The notes below the pieces were generated by a model that worked only from the letters and a program-made list of their open reading frames with translations, searched no databases and had not been told where the DNA came from. The position numbers and the translations under genes are program-made. A stretch of DNA of 64,000 bases from Mucilaginibacter_A sp964251965 (GTDB lineage: Bacteria > Bacteroidota > Bacteroidia > Sphingobacteriales > Sphingobacteriaceae), in the NCBI GenBank assembly GCA_964251965.1, contig CAXULQ010000002.1:248001-312000 (forward strand). Reading direction: 5' to 3'. Positions 7,727 to 16,468 of the stretch are shown piece after piece (the stretch's first letter is position 1; each line of letters opens with the position of its first letter).

Positions 7727-8602
7727 TTAAAAAGTAAGTATTCCTTGCAAACCAGGCATAATTACTGAATGGTGTGCGCTTTCTGAAAGTATATTCATTA
7801 TAATTGTGTTAACTTCAGCAGAAGCTTTTGTTCGTTTTCCTGGTCGAAATCCTCGAAAGAAATCTGATGGATATTGAGAATAAGGAGTCTTAAATAATAA
7901 TAACACCTTTCCAGTAACTGGAAATATAATTTCAGTTTCCTTACTTAAAGTACTACTATCGCTTATATTTTTTAAAAGCACGACAGGATTATCTGATGTC
8001 ATCCATCCACAGCCGTCTGCCGCCTCTATAATGTAATAATCGAAGCCTTCGCTTAATCTAGCAGCAAAGTAACACCAGAATATGAAGCGGAATAAGTTCT
8101 TTTGATTTTCAGGAGTCGAAAACTCCTGATCTAAAAATTCAGACTTAAATGCTTCTTTTTGTGATTCTGACAAATATAAAGTGCATTCATTTTTAAATTT
8201 TTCTAATGCGCCGACTTCTGCCAACCCTTCATATAAAAGGTCAAAATTGCTTGTTCTGACATACAGATTTGAAATAAATAGAACCAACGTTTCTTTAGCT
8301 TTTTTTGATAGCCCCTTCTTGTAATTTTTTAATTGGTGTAATAAATGAGGATATCGTGTCTCTACTTCTGCACTACCTTGTTCTAATAGCATTAGAAAAT
8401 TTTCGTTATACGGTCCCGTAAAATCAAAAAAATCTTCTTTACAAAGAAAGGACTCAATGCTCTTATGAGAAAGCCAACGCCTATTTTTCGAGACCATTAT
8501 ATCAAATTTGGATTTCTCTAACACACATAATTTCCACTGATTATTCTTGTCTAAATATCCAAACTGTTTAAGATAAACTTGAGACACCAAATGCTGGTTC
8601 AT
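7727..8602 (-). CDS. DUF4238 family protein
   Basis: The 291-residue soluble protein begins MNQHLVSQVYLKQFG, the characteristic HxVxxxYLKxF opening of DUF4238, and carries the family's central MTSDNPVVLL motif. The function of the family is unknown; members are common in accessory regions. It is more AT-rich than prfC beside it and is bracketed by REP elements (7667-7720 and 8664-8715). This fits a recently acquired passenger gene, perhaps moved with the RAYT. No partner gene is visible. Confidence 0.8.
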   Translation of the reverse strand: MNQHLVSQVYLKQFGYLDKNNQWKLCVLEKSKFDIMVSKNRRWLSHKSIESFLCKEDFFDFTGPYNENFLMLLEQGSAEVETRYPHLLHQLKNYKKGLSKKAKETLVLFISNLYVRTSNFDLLYEGLAEVGALEKFKNECTLYLSESQKEAFKSEFLDQEFSTPENQKNLFRFIFWCYFAARLSEGFDYYIIEAADGCGWMTSDNPVVLLKNISDSSTLSKETEIIFPVTGKVLLLFKTPYSQYPSDFFRGFRPGKRTKASAEVNTIIMNILSESAHHSVIMPGLQGILTF

Positions 8603-8663
8603 TAAAGCAATTATTTAAAAACGATACTTCTATATAATGCCAATATAATTATTGAAAGATTCT

Positions 8664-8715
8664 CTACTGGTCGGGATTTGTAATCACGTCCTTTGAGCTA
8701 AGGATTTCGAATCCT
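8664..8715 (+). repeat. REP element upstream of DUF4238
   Basis: CTACTGGTCGGGATTTGTAA, then TCACGTCCTTTGAGC and TAAGGATTTCGAATCCT. It is followed after ~17 bases by the dispersed motif (8733-8743) and a short prfC-stop-like stretch (CCCAAAAAATCTACTTAAAC). Confidence 0.85.
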
Positions 8716-8768
8716 GTTACCACAAAATCCCATACTTCTTTTACCACCCAAAAAATCTACTTAAACTC

Positions 8769-8822
8769 CACTAGTCGGGATTTGTAATCCCGTCCTTTCG
8801 AACTAAGGATTTCCAATCCTTA
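8769..8822 (+). repeat. REP element next to the prfC stop
   Basis: CACTAGTCGGGATTTGTAAT, then CCCGTCCTTTCGAAC and TAAGGATTTCCAATCCTTA. It lies between a partial prfC-end duplicate (8733-8766) and the motif copy directly behind prfC (8838-8848). Confidence 0.85.
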
Positions 8823-8860
8823 AAAACACAAAACCAATACTTCTTTTACCACCCAAAAAT

Positions 8861-10441
8861 CTACTTAAACTCAGAAGTAGTATGAAACTCAATCTCCGGG
8901 AAATCACGTTTGGCTAAACCAATCATGTAATCGTTATCAGCTAAAAAAACGGTATTTCCATCTTTATCCGTACCAATCTGGTGCTGTTTGCGAAACCTGA
9001 TTTCTTCCATTTTCTTTTTGTCGGTAGACGTTAACCAGCTGGAACGTTTAAAAGTAAGCGGGCGGAAATGGCATTTTGCACCATATTCGTGCTCTAAACG
9101 GAAACTGATGACTTCAAACTGCAACTCGCCAACGGTTCCAACAATTTTGCGGTTTCCGGGCTGCTGCGTAAACAATTGCGCCACGCCTTCTTCTGTTAAT
9201 TGCTGGATGCCTTTTTCTAACTGCTTGGTTTTCATAGGGTCGGCATTTTCTACTTCCTTAAAAATCTCCGGAGAAAAACTTGGGATGCCTTTAAACTGCA
9301 ATTTTTCGCCTTCCGTTAAAGTATCACCAATTTTAAAGTTGCCGCTATCGTACAAACCAACAACATCGCCCGGCCATGCTTCTTCTACCAGGCTTTTTTC
9401 GTTGGCCATAAAATCCATCGGGTTGCTAAACTTCAGTTTTTTGCCGAGGCGTGTATGGTAATAAAACTTGTTGCGTTCAAACTTGCCGGAGCAAATCCTT
9501 AAAAAAGCAATCCGGTCGCGGTGGTTTGGGTCGAGGTTGGCGTGAATTTTAAACACAAAGCCAGAAAATGGTTTCTCCGTAGCCAAAACTTCACGTTCTA
9601 TCGCTTCGCGGCTTTTCGGACTTGGCGCAATATTGATAAACGTATCCAGCAATTCGCGGATGCCAAAATTATTCACCGCACTGCCAAAAAATACTGGAGC
9701 AAGCAATCCATCTAAATAAAGCTCTTTATCCAATTTGCCGTAAACGCCGTTAATCAGTTCCACATCGTCCTTCAATCCGTTTATTTCTTTAGGTTGAAGG
9801 AATTGCTTTAACGTTTCATCATCCAAATTATCAGCCTTGATAATTGGTTCGGTAACTTTAGATTTATCCGGCTGAAACAAATTCAACTGCTTGTTAAAAA
9901 GGTTATAAACACCTTTAAAAGTATAACCCTGACCAATTGGCCAGGAAAGCGGACACAAACTCAAGCTTAGTTTTTTCTCAATCTCGTCCAGCAAATCAAA
10001 AGCATCTTTGCCTTCGCGGTCCATTTTGTTAATAAAAATAATCACCGGCGTGTTGCGCATCCGGCAAACGCCCATCAGCTTTTCGGTTTGCTCTTCCACG
10101 CCTTTTACACTGTCTACCACTAAAATCACGCTATCCACCGCCGAAAGCGTGCGGTAAGTATCTTCCGCAAAATCCTTGTGGCCGGGCGTATCTAAAATAT
10201 TGATACGTTTGTCTTTGTATTCAAAACCCATCACCGAAGTAGCCACAGAAATCCCGCGCTGCTTCTCAATCTCCATAAAATCCGAAGTATTGCTTTGGCT
10301 GGCCTTGTTCCGTTTGATGGTTCCGGCTGTGTTGATGGCACCGCCAAACAGTAAGAATTTTTCGGTCAAAGTAGTTTTACCGGCATCGGGGTGGCTGATA
10401 ATGGCAAAGGTTTTTCGTTTTTCTATTTCGGGGTAATCCAT
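8861..10441 (-). CDS. prfC: Peptide chain release factor 3
   Basis: The 526-residue translational GTPase recycles RF1/RF2 from the ribosome after termination. G motifs are visible: G1 ISHPDAGKTTLTEK, G2/G3 region RGISVATSV and ILDTPGHKDFAEDTYR, G4 INKMDR. The C-terminal RF3 domain ends LAKRDFPEIEFHTTSEFK. I take the ATG at 10441 (DYPEIEKRKTFAIISHPDAGK) instead of an upstream TTG. Its 3' tail has been copied at least twice further downstream, with REP/RAYT units and passenger genes in between, so this end of the gene is an insertion hotspot. Confidence 0.97.
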   Translation of the reverse strand: MDYPEIEKRKTFAIISHPDAGKTTLTEKFLLFGGAINTAGTIKRNKASQSNTSDFMEIEKQRGISVATSVMGFEYKDKRINILDTPGHKDFAEDTYRTLSAVDSVILVVDSVKGVEEQTEKLMGVCRMRNTPVIIFINKMDREGKDAFDLLDEIEKKLSLSLCPLSWPIGQGYTFKGVYNLFNKQLNLFQPDKSKVTEPIIKADNLDDETLKQFLQPKEINGLKDDVELINGVYGKLDKELYLDGLLAPVFFGSAVNNFGIRELLDTFINIAPSPKSREAIEREVLATEKPFSGFVFKIHANLDPNHRDRIAFLRICSGKFERNKFYYHTRLGKKLKFSNPMDFMANEKSLVEEAWPGDVVGLYDSGNFKIGDTLTEGEKLQFKGIPSFSPEIFKEVENADPMKTKQLEKGIQQLTEEGVAQLFTQQPGNRKIVGTVGELQFEVISFRLEHEYGAKCHFRPLTFKRSSWLTSTDKKKMEEIRFRKQHQIGTDKDGNTVFLADNDYMIGLAKRDFPEIEFHTTSEFK

Positions 10442-10839
10442 ATACAATTACTGCTGCCCAACGATTGGCAGATCAGTTTCGGGTTAAAAGTTTTTGTGAA
10501 AAGAAGCATCAGGAAAACAGCATGTTAAGCAATTGCTTCATAAAATGCAAAGATAATTAATTGTATGAGGATTGGAAAAAGCCAAAATGCCGCTAAATTT
10601 TAACTGGTAAAAGAAGCATTTTCGCGAGGTTCCTATTTCTAAATTATCTCTAATGATATTTAAACTTTTTTTAAAAAGTACTGTTGGAAAACTAAAACCA
10701 GGAATATAGTATTGTATTAGTAAAAAACTTGGTTAATATTTTAGGTTAGGTCTAAAATGGGGACAAAATACTTTTTAGAAGAGCTTCCGTATACAATGAT
10801 TGCCGGACCTACTACTTTAAAATTTTAAAAGTAGACATA
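10442..10839. other. Intergenic region between prfC and the response regulator
   Basis: The ~400-base divergent gap holds one exact copy of the dispersed motif (10608-10618) and a GAAAAGAAGCATC near-copy at 10498-10510. It must contain the promoters of both genes, but I cannot identify a convincing TTTG/TAnnTTTG pair. There is no open frame of note. Confidence 0.5.
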
Positions 10840-11235
10840 ATGACAAACAACATGCCTAAAAAAGTACTGATTTTTGACGATGATGAAGATATACTTGCTA
10901 TTTGCACTTATATTTTAGAAGAACAAGGCTGGGAAGTGAACACGTTTTCTAACTGTAACAACGTAATAGAAAAAGTAACAAGCATTATGCCTGACGTGAT
11001 ATTGATGGATAACTGGATCCCTGATTCTGGCGGCATTGTTGCAACGCAGGCCATTAAACAGCAGGAACATTTAAAGCACATCCCCGTAGTTTATTTCTCG
11101 GCAAATAATGATATAAAAACACTGGCAAAACAGGCAGGCGCAGATTCTTTTCTGGCTAAACCATTTGATTTGGAAGAGCTGGAAGACATTGTTGACCAAG
11201 TAAGTGCCCCGGAATATAAATCCGGGCGGGCATAA
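10840..11235 (+). CDS. Single-domain response regulator (CheY-like receiver)
   Basis: The 131-residue protein consists of one receiver domain and has no output domain. The acidic pocket is DDDED (13-17), the phosphoacceptor is Asp57 in LMDNWIPD, the switch Ser/Thr is in VVYFSANND, and the conserved lysine lies in FLAKPFD. It would act through protein contacts or in a phosphorelay. The only sensor-like protein in the window is the orphan PAS-DHp protein at 1360; a link is speculative. The next gene on the strand starts 37 bases downstream and is unrelated in kind. Confidence 0.93.
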   Translation: MTNNMPKKVLIFDDDEDILAICTYILEEQGWEVNTFSNCNNVIEKVTSIMPDVILMDNWIPDSGGIVATQAIKQQEHLKHIPVVYFSANNDIKTLAKQAGADSFLAKPFDLEELEDIVDQVSAPEYKSGRA

Positions 11236-11272
11236 AATTTTCATGATAAAAACCAAAGCTTAGATATTATAT

Positions 11273-11773
11273 ATGGCATCAAAATTTGTGGCACCAAAAC
11301 CAGTAAAACCTTTAAACCGTTTTTGGCCTACAACCGGCCTTGCTATCGTATCCGGCATGCGCACGATGGCTTCACTTACAGCCTTGAGCAGTTATCTTTC
11401 TGAAGTACCTTCGCCTCTGTTAAAGGGCTTTCCATTAGGGTTTCTGCAAAAAAAATATGTTTCCGTGGCGTTAAAAGCATTAACACTTGCAGAAATGGCG
11501 GGCGATAAATCACCAAAAGCACCTAACCGCATTGTTAAGGCTGGTTTAATTGGACGAGGGTTGAGCGGCGCATTAGCTGGTGCAGCGATTTATAAATCCA
11601 GAAACGGGAGCGCAATTGCAGGTGCAATACTTGGCGGGACAGTTGCAGTGGCTGCAACTTACGGCAGTTATTACCTGCGAAAAAACATTGTTAAATCTAT
11701 CGACGTAAACGACCCAACTATTGGTGCCCTGGAAGATATTGTTGCTTTGCAGACTGCTTCTTTTATCCTATAA
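11273..11773 (+). CDS. DUF4126-like small membrane protein
   Basis: The 166-residue hydrophobic protein has glycine/alanine-rich helices (GLSGALAGAAIYKSRNGSAIAGAILGGTVAVAATYGSYYLR) and the conserved start FWPTTGLAIVSGMRTMASLTALS, as in DUF4126. Function unknown. It may share a transcript with the response regulator. The last codons (TASFIL) are encoded by a copy of the dispersed motif in reverse orientation (11755-11765), so the motif overlaps the gene's 3' end. Confidence 0.75.
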   Translation: MASKFVAPKPVKPLNRFWPTTGLAIVSGMRTMASLTALSSYLSEVPSPLLKGFPLGFLQKKYVSVALKALTLAEMAGDKSPKAPNRIVKAGLIGRGLSGALAGAAIYKSRNGSAIAGAILGGTVAVAATYGSYYLRKNIVKSIDVNDPTIGALEDIVALQTASFIL

Positions 11774-11878
11774 AAATTTGTTTTAAAGTCGGTTTTGGCA
11801 ACTTGTTTTTGTATGTAAAGCCATCGTCATAATGCCTTCTTTCTGCTTCAAACATAAGTCTTTTTCGTATTTTTATAT

Positions 11879-12979
11879 ATGCAGACAGAAGAAGATTTTG
11901 ATACGATAAAAGAAGCATTACTGCCAACAGAAGATTACAAACCTTACAAATTATGGATGCCCAAAAGGGTAGTTATTACGCCGGATGCATTGAAAGAGCC
12001 TTACGGCCAGGAGATGTTTGAGCGCATAACCAACCAGGGTTTATCTGTAGAAATTCTTAAAAATAACCGTATTACCAGTTTGCGCGGCGCAACAGAACGC
12101 GAAACTTATAAAATTGCCAAAAATACTTTAGCTATTGTAAACGCACCGCCAAGTGCTTTTAATTTGCGCCCGATTCCGCCTTCTGCAGATTGGCAGTTTC
12201 ACTTGGCCGAAGGCTGCCCGGCCCATTGCCAGTATTGTTATTTGGCCGGCAGTTTATCTGGCCCGCCTGCTATCCGTGTTTTTGCAAACCTGCCTTCCAT
12301 TTTAAATAGTTTACATCGTTTTGAACGTTTAAATCAGCCTGTTACTTTTGAGGCAAGTTGTTATACCGATCCCTTAAGTTTAGAACATTTAACTGGTGGA
12401 TTAGAAAAAACAATCCGCTTTTTTGGAGAGCGTGAAAACAGTTTTCTTCGCTTTGTTACTAAATTTGATGCAGTAAAACCGCTGCTGGATATTCCGCATA
12501 ATGGTCATTCCCGCTTTCGGATCAGCTTAAATGCTGAACCTGTTGCCAAACGTTTAGAAGGTGGTACAGCTTCTGTTCCGGCGCGGATCAAAGCTTTGCG
12601 TCGGTTAGCTTTGCCGAAAGAGCAGGGCGGAGGCAATTACCCAATTGGCGTTGTGCTGGCTCCAATTATGCCGATTCCAGGTTGGGAGGAACATTACAGT
12701 GCCTTGTTTGATCAGTTGGAACAAAACCTGGATTTTACTTGTGATTTAACTTTTGAGTTGATCACCCATCGTTTTACGCCTGGTTCTAAAGATGTGTTGA
12801 TGGAATGGTATCCAAACACGAGTTTGGAGATGGATGAAGCATCACGCGCAACCAAAACAAATAAGTTTGGCGGAACGAAATTTGTCTATACAAAAGAAGT
12901 AATGAAGCAGCTTAAAACTTTTTTCGAGAACCAGATTAAAGGCCGTTTTCCGCAGGCTTCCATTCTTTATTGGACGTAA
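11879..12979 (+). CDS. Spore photoproduct lyase-like radical SAM protein (SplB family)
   Basis: The 366-residue protein has the radical SAM cluster motif CPAHCQYCYLAG (Cys113, Cys117, Cys120), a CxxxCxxC spacing typical of SplB. It also has the SplB-family core (FEASCYTDPLSLEHLTGGL, FRFVTKFD-like strand, RFRISLNAE, GVVLAPIMPIPGWEEHY). In spore formers SplB repairs the thymine spore photoproduct; this lineage does not sporulate, so the substrate here is uncertain. Codons 10-13 (IKEA) coincide with a motif copy. Its end overlaps the convergent MFS gene by 44 bases. Confidence 0.88.
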   Translation: MQTEEDFDTIKEALLPTEDYKPYKLWMPKRVVITPDALKEPYGQEMFERITNQGLSVEILKNNRITSLRGATERETYKIAKNTLAIVNAPPSAFNLRPIPPSADWQFHLAEGCPAHCQYCYLAGSLSGPPAIRVFANLPSILNSLHRFERLNQPVTFEASCYTDPLSLEHLTGGLEKTIRFFGERENSFLRFVTKFDAVKPLLDIPHNGHSRFRISLNAEPVAKRLEGGTASVPARIKALRRLALPKEQGGGNYPIGVVLAPIMPIPGWEEHYSALFDQLEQNLDFTCDLTFELITHRFTPGSKDVLMEWYPNTSLEMDEASRATKTNKFGGTKFVYTKEVMKQLKTFFENQIKGRFPQASILYWT

Positions 12980-14216
12980 GGATTTGTTTCCGAAGATCGC
13001 CCCTCATTTGTGTCCCTGCTTTTTTTAGATAAGGAATAAAGCAAATAACGGCAACAATCCCGGCGATACCCTCGGCACAAACAATCAGCGAAACGCCGTA
13101 ATAATGCGCTAAAAAACCAATTAATAAACTGCCGATCGGTTGCATCCCCTGGAAAGCCATCACATAATAACTAATCACCCGGCCGCGCATGTTTTCGTCC
13201 ACATGCGTTTGAATATAAGTGTTGGATGCTGCAATTTGAGAAAGCATACCAAACTCCGCAGCCATAATAAAACACAAAGCCAGCGGAAACAGTCCGGTTA
13301 AAGCAAACAAAATCAAGCTTACGGCAAATTGTGCGCTGCAATAAGCAATTACTTTTAACAGGCTTTTGCTGGGCTTTAAGGTTGCCATATAAACTGCTCC
13401 GCCCAAAGCACCTAAACCAGAAATAGCATTTAACCAGCTAAAAGTAGTAACGTTGCCATGAAAAATGTTGGTTGCAAAAGCGGGCAGCAAAGTAGAATAC
13501 GGCATCACAAAAAAGCTGGTGCAGGCCATTAGTAAAATAACTGAACGGATTGCGGCATGCTGCTGCAAATAACTGTATCCTTCTTTAAGCCCTTGCCAAA
13601 TGTCCTGCTTGTTTGGCTTTCTTTCAATCGGTGCAATTTTCATAAGCAAAAGCGAAGCAATAACGGCCGCAAAACTGAGGAAGTTGACCAAAAAGCAAAC
13701 ACCTTCGCCAAAACCACTTAAAATAAAACCTGCCGCAACCGGCCCTAACAAACGTGCTAAGGTAACCATCGAAGAATTTAGGGCGATTGCATTCGGCAGG
13801 TCTTTTTTATCTTCTACCAAATTAATCATCAGCGATTGCCGGGCAGGCGTATCAAAAGCGTTAATGATCCCCAAAATCACACTTAAAATAATAATAATGG
13901 TGATATTATCATGACCGGAAAGTACAAAACCAGCCAGCAAACCAGCTTGTACCATCGAAGCAATTTGTGTGTATAAAAGCACTTTATAACGGCTGTGCCT
14001 ATCTGTTAGCGCACCGCCATAAGGCGAAAGGATCATGATGGGGATTTGTCCGGCAAAAACCACCAGCCCAAGCATCAGCTCTGAGTGTGTAAGACTAAAA
14101 ACAAGCCAGCTAACGGCCATGCGTTGCATCCAGGTTCCAATCAGAGAAATAGCCTGACCAGAAAAATATAACCTGAAATTAGGATAATGTAATGCCCTTA
14201 ACGCGGGTAAATTCAT
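12936..14216 (-). CDS. MFS exporter (EntS/MFS_3-like)
   Basis: The 426-residue protein has about 12 predicted membrane helices. It begins with NFRLYFSGQAISLIGTWMQRMAVSWLVFSLT and has the MFS signature GALTDRHSRYKVLL between helices 2 and 3. The arrangement matches the MFS_3 (enterobactin exporter-like) group; the real substrate is unknown. Proton-driven export across the inner membrane is expected. The 3' end overlaps the SplB-like gene tail to tail, and a motif copy (14230-14240) lies 14 bases before its start codon. Confidence 0.87.
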   Translation of the reverse strand: MNLPALRALHYPNFRLYFSGQAISLIGTWMQRMAVSWLVFSLTHSELMLGLVVFAGQIPIMILSPYGGALTDRHSRYKVLLYTQIASMVQAGLLAGFVLSGHDNITIIIILSVILGIINAFDTPARQSLMINLVEDKKDLPNAIALNSSMVTLARLLGPVAAGFILSGFGEGVCFLVNFLSFAAVIASLLLMKIAPIERKPNKQDIWQGLKEGYSYLQQHAAIRSVILLMACTSFFVMPYSTLLPAFATNIFHGNVTTFSWLNAISGLGALGGAVYMATLKPSKSLLKVIAYCSAQFAVSLILFALTGLFPLALCFIMAAEFGMLSQIAASNTYIQTHVDENMRGRVISYYVMAFQGMQPIGSLLIGFLAHYYGVSLIVCAEGIAGIVAVICFIPYLKKAGTQMRGDLRKQILTSNKEWKPAENGL

Positions 14217-14270
14217 ATCGAATTATTAATGCTTCTTTTAAGGCATAAAAATAATGCCTTAAAAAAACAA

Positions 14271-16415
14271 TTACTGTTTAAATTCAGATTGTTGGGCCAA
14301 AACAGGTTTAGGCTTTAAAACAGGTTCTGGCTTTGGTTTAGGCGGAGGCGCGGCTTTTTTTGATTTTTTCGATAAGCTTGGAATAATAGATTCTTTAGAA
14401 ACCGGCCTGTCTTTTGGTTTCCAGATAAAACCTTTTAAAATTTTCTGGTCATCTTTTAAGCCAGTTACCGGGTAAATTTGCTCATCGGGCTTACTTATAA
14501 AAGCAATGGTGGTTGGTTTATTTTCTTTAAGGTTGATCCTGATCCGGCTGCTAAGCGAATGGTTCATTTTACTGGGAACGTTATTCTCATAAATAAAATA
14601 AATACTCTCGGCATTGCCATCTACAAAAAGCGTACTGAGCCTGTTATTACTGAAAACGCCGCGGATTTTTCTTCCAGAAATTTGATTAAACAAAACCGAA
14701 TCAGCCTGCGAATTCACCACAAAAGAAGATCGGATCAAATCCAAATTGTCCAGTTTTTTGTTTTTAAGCTGAAGATAAATGGTGTCTCCCGTCAATTGCG
14801 AACCTTCGGTCCAAATGATCGGTTTAACATACATCCGAACCAGCGAATCGCTGTTGGCAAAAGTGATCGAATCGGCAACGGCCTGCAAATCGGATTTAAA
14901 AATTTTAGCGTGCGGCCAGGCGTTTATAATCCGGACACGGGCCGTATCACTCAGCATCACTTTCCGGCTGATATAAACTGGGTCTTTTTCCATCGCTTTT
15001 CTAACCGAATCTTGTCGGGCCAACCTTGCTTTGCGCAATAAAGCGGTATCCGGCGCACGTTTCTTTTCTTCAACTGGTATAATCATCTTCCCGAAAAATT
15101 CCCGGTGCCGATAGGTGGTATCAACCAAATTGCGCAAATCAAGCTGTATGGCTTCTAAGTCGTTTTTACCTTTAATCTTTGGTTTCGGCCTTGACCTTGC
15201 TTTGATAGAAGTATCGCGCAAACCGTACAGCCGCATCTGTTCCTGCCGCGTTTTCAAAGTTTTATAAGTTACGATCTGCGTATCCAAAGTATCCGCAGTT
15301 AAATAAACAGAATCTCTTTTGATGATCACCGTGTCTTTTGGCAAAGGCGGACGAGGTTTTTCGGCAACAACAGGATTGGCAGGTTTCGTTACCGGCGATG
15401 CAGGTTTTTTTGCCGGCGATGCTGTTTTTACCGTACTTTTTTTGGTGTCAGTAGCTGAGGGTTCTGTTTTGGCCGATGCTTTTTTTACCACATATTTTTC
15501 TGGGTTTTTAATAGAATCACGGTTAACCGAATCGCGTTGCTCTGTTACAAATATGACGTAAGCGTTTTTGGTAACTACCGTCCGTTCCTGTGCTTTGTAA
15601 TAATTGGCCAAATCGCCGCGCAGGTTTATTTTTTGTTGGGTATCATTAAAAACAATATGATGGTTGGCGCGGCCAAAACCGGCAATGTCATCAAAAAATA
15701 AAGTATCGCCGACCAGCGTTTTCGAGTTTTGCTGATAGCGGTTGTTCTTGGTGCCCAAGGCCTGCCGCGTTATGGTATTGTAGGTTCCGCTTTCGGTGTA
15801 AAGTGTGTCCGTTTTTTGGTAGATATGCGTTGGGCCGTAAAAGTAAGCGATTTTGGAGTTGGAGTTGTACCGCATCGTATCTGATTTTACCAGCGCATCT
15901 TTTCCCGTTAAAACCACATCGTACCGAAAGTAAGAATCGCGCGAAAAAGCAAAGTAGTAGCCGTTTTTACTCGTTAAAGTATTTTCATTTTGGGTAAGTT
16001 TTCCACCTTCAACATAAGTTCCGTAACGGGTTTGCGTGTTATAATTAAGGTGGTCTGTAGTTAGCGTAGCATCTTTATCCACCAAAACTACATGGTTAGT
16101 TAAAATGGCAATATGCGTGTTGCCATTGTAATTTAGCAAGTCAGAGTAAATATTCAGCGTATCAGCCTGATGAATCACCACGTGGCCAAAAGCGTCAAAA
16201 GCGTTTTTTTGCTGATAAAAATAAGCACTATCGGATTGCAAGGTCGCGTTTTCATGCTGAAATGTACCTCGGTAAACTTTTACAACATCTACGCCGTTAA
16301 CTTTCGAAAACAAAGTCCTTTCAGAAGAAACCAGTATAACTTTAGTTGGCTTTTTTTGTGCTATTGCAAAAATAGAAAGCAGCAGTAAACAAAAGGTAAT
16401 CAATATTTTATGCAC
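14271..16415 (-). CDS. OstA-like protein (LPS transport, LptA/OstA-N domain)
   Basis: The 714-residue exported protein has a signal peptide (LITFCLLLLSIFAIAQ) and long runs of beta-strand repeats of the OstA_N kind (LQSDSAYFYQQKNAFDAFGHVVI, YGTYVEGGKLTQNENTLTSKNGYYF, YFYGPTHIYQKTDTLYTESG). This fits a periplasmic lipopolysaccharide bridge. A Lys/Pro-rich linker lies near residues 310-360 and a second Pro/Lys tail ends the protein. The only start that includes the signal peptide is GTG at 16415; TTG at 16406 is an alternative. Its -7 element TAATTTTG ends only five bases upstream of that GTG. It is divergent from tilS. Confidence 0.85.
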   Translation of the reverse strand: MHKILITFCLLLLSIFAIAQKKPTKVILVSSERTLFSKVNGVDVVKVYRGTFQHENATLQSDSAYFYQQKNAFDAFGHVVIHQADTLNIYSDLLNYNGNTHIAILTNHVVLVDKDATLTTDHLNYNTQTRYGTYVEGGKLTQNENTLTSKNGYYFAFSRDSYFRYDVVLTGKDALVKSDTMRYNSNSKIAYFYGPTHIYQKTDTLYTESGTYNTITRQALGTKNNRYQQNSKTLVGDTLFFDDIAGFGRANHHIVFNDTQQKINLRGDLANYYKAQERTVVTKNAYVIFVTEQRDSVNRDSIKNPEKYVVKKASAKTEPSATDTKKSTVKTASPAKKPASPVTKPANPVVAEKPRPPLPKDTVIIKRDSVYLTADTLDTQIVTYKTLKTRQEQMRLYGLRDTSIKARSRPKPKIKGKNDLEAIQLDLRNLVDTTYRHREFFGKMIIPVEEKKRAPDTALLRKARLARQDSVRKAMEKDPVYISRKVMLSDTARVRIINAWPHAKIFKSDLQAVADSITFANSDSLVRMYVKPIIWTEGSQLTGDTIYLQLKNKKLDNLDLIRSSFVVNSQADSVLFNQISGRKIRGVFSNNRLSTLFVDGNAESIYFIYENNVPSKMNHSLSSRIRINLKENKPTTIAFISKPDEQIYPVTGLKDDQKILKGFIWKPKDRPVSKESIIPSLSKKSKKAAPPPKPKPEPVLKPKPVLAQQSEFKQ

Positions 16416-16419
16416 GGTG

Positions 16420-16463
16420 CAAAATTATATTTTTTGAACGGGTAAGTAAAACATTTAATTTTG
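16420..16463. promoter_or_regulatory. Back-to-back promoters of the OstA-like gene and tilS
   Basis: TAATTTTG occurs on the plus strand at 16456-16463, six bases before the tilS ATG, and on the minus strand at 16420-16427, five bases before the OstA-like GTG. Both match the TAnnTTTG -7 element. With initiation normally about 6-8 bases beyond, both messages would be leaderless or nearly so. Confidence 0.5.
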
Positions 16464-16468
16464 GCCTG

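Noticed and set aside
4800..8860. The accessory stack as a prophage or integrative element inserted at prfC
   Set aside because: No integrase, recombinase other than the RAYT, phage gene or clean att repeats are present. The repeats are gene-tail copies and REPs.
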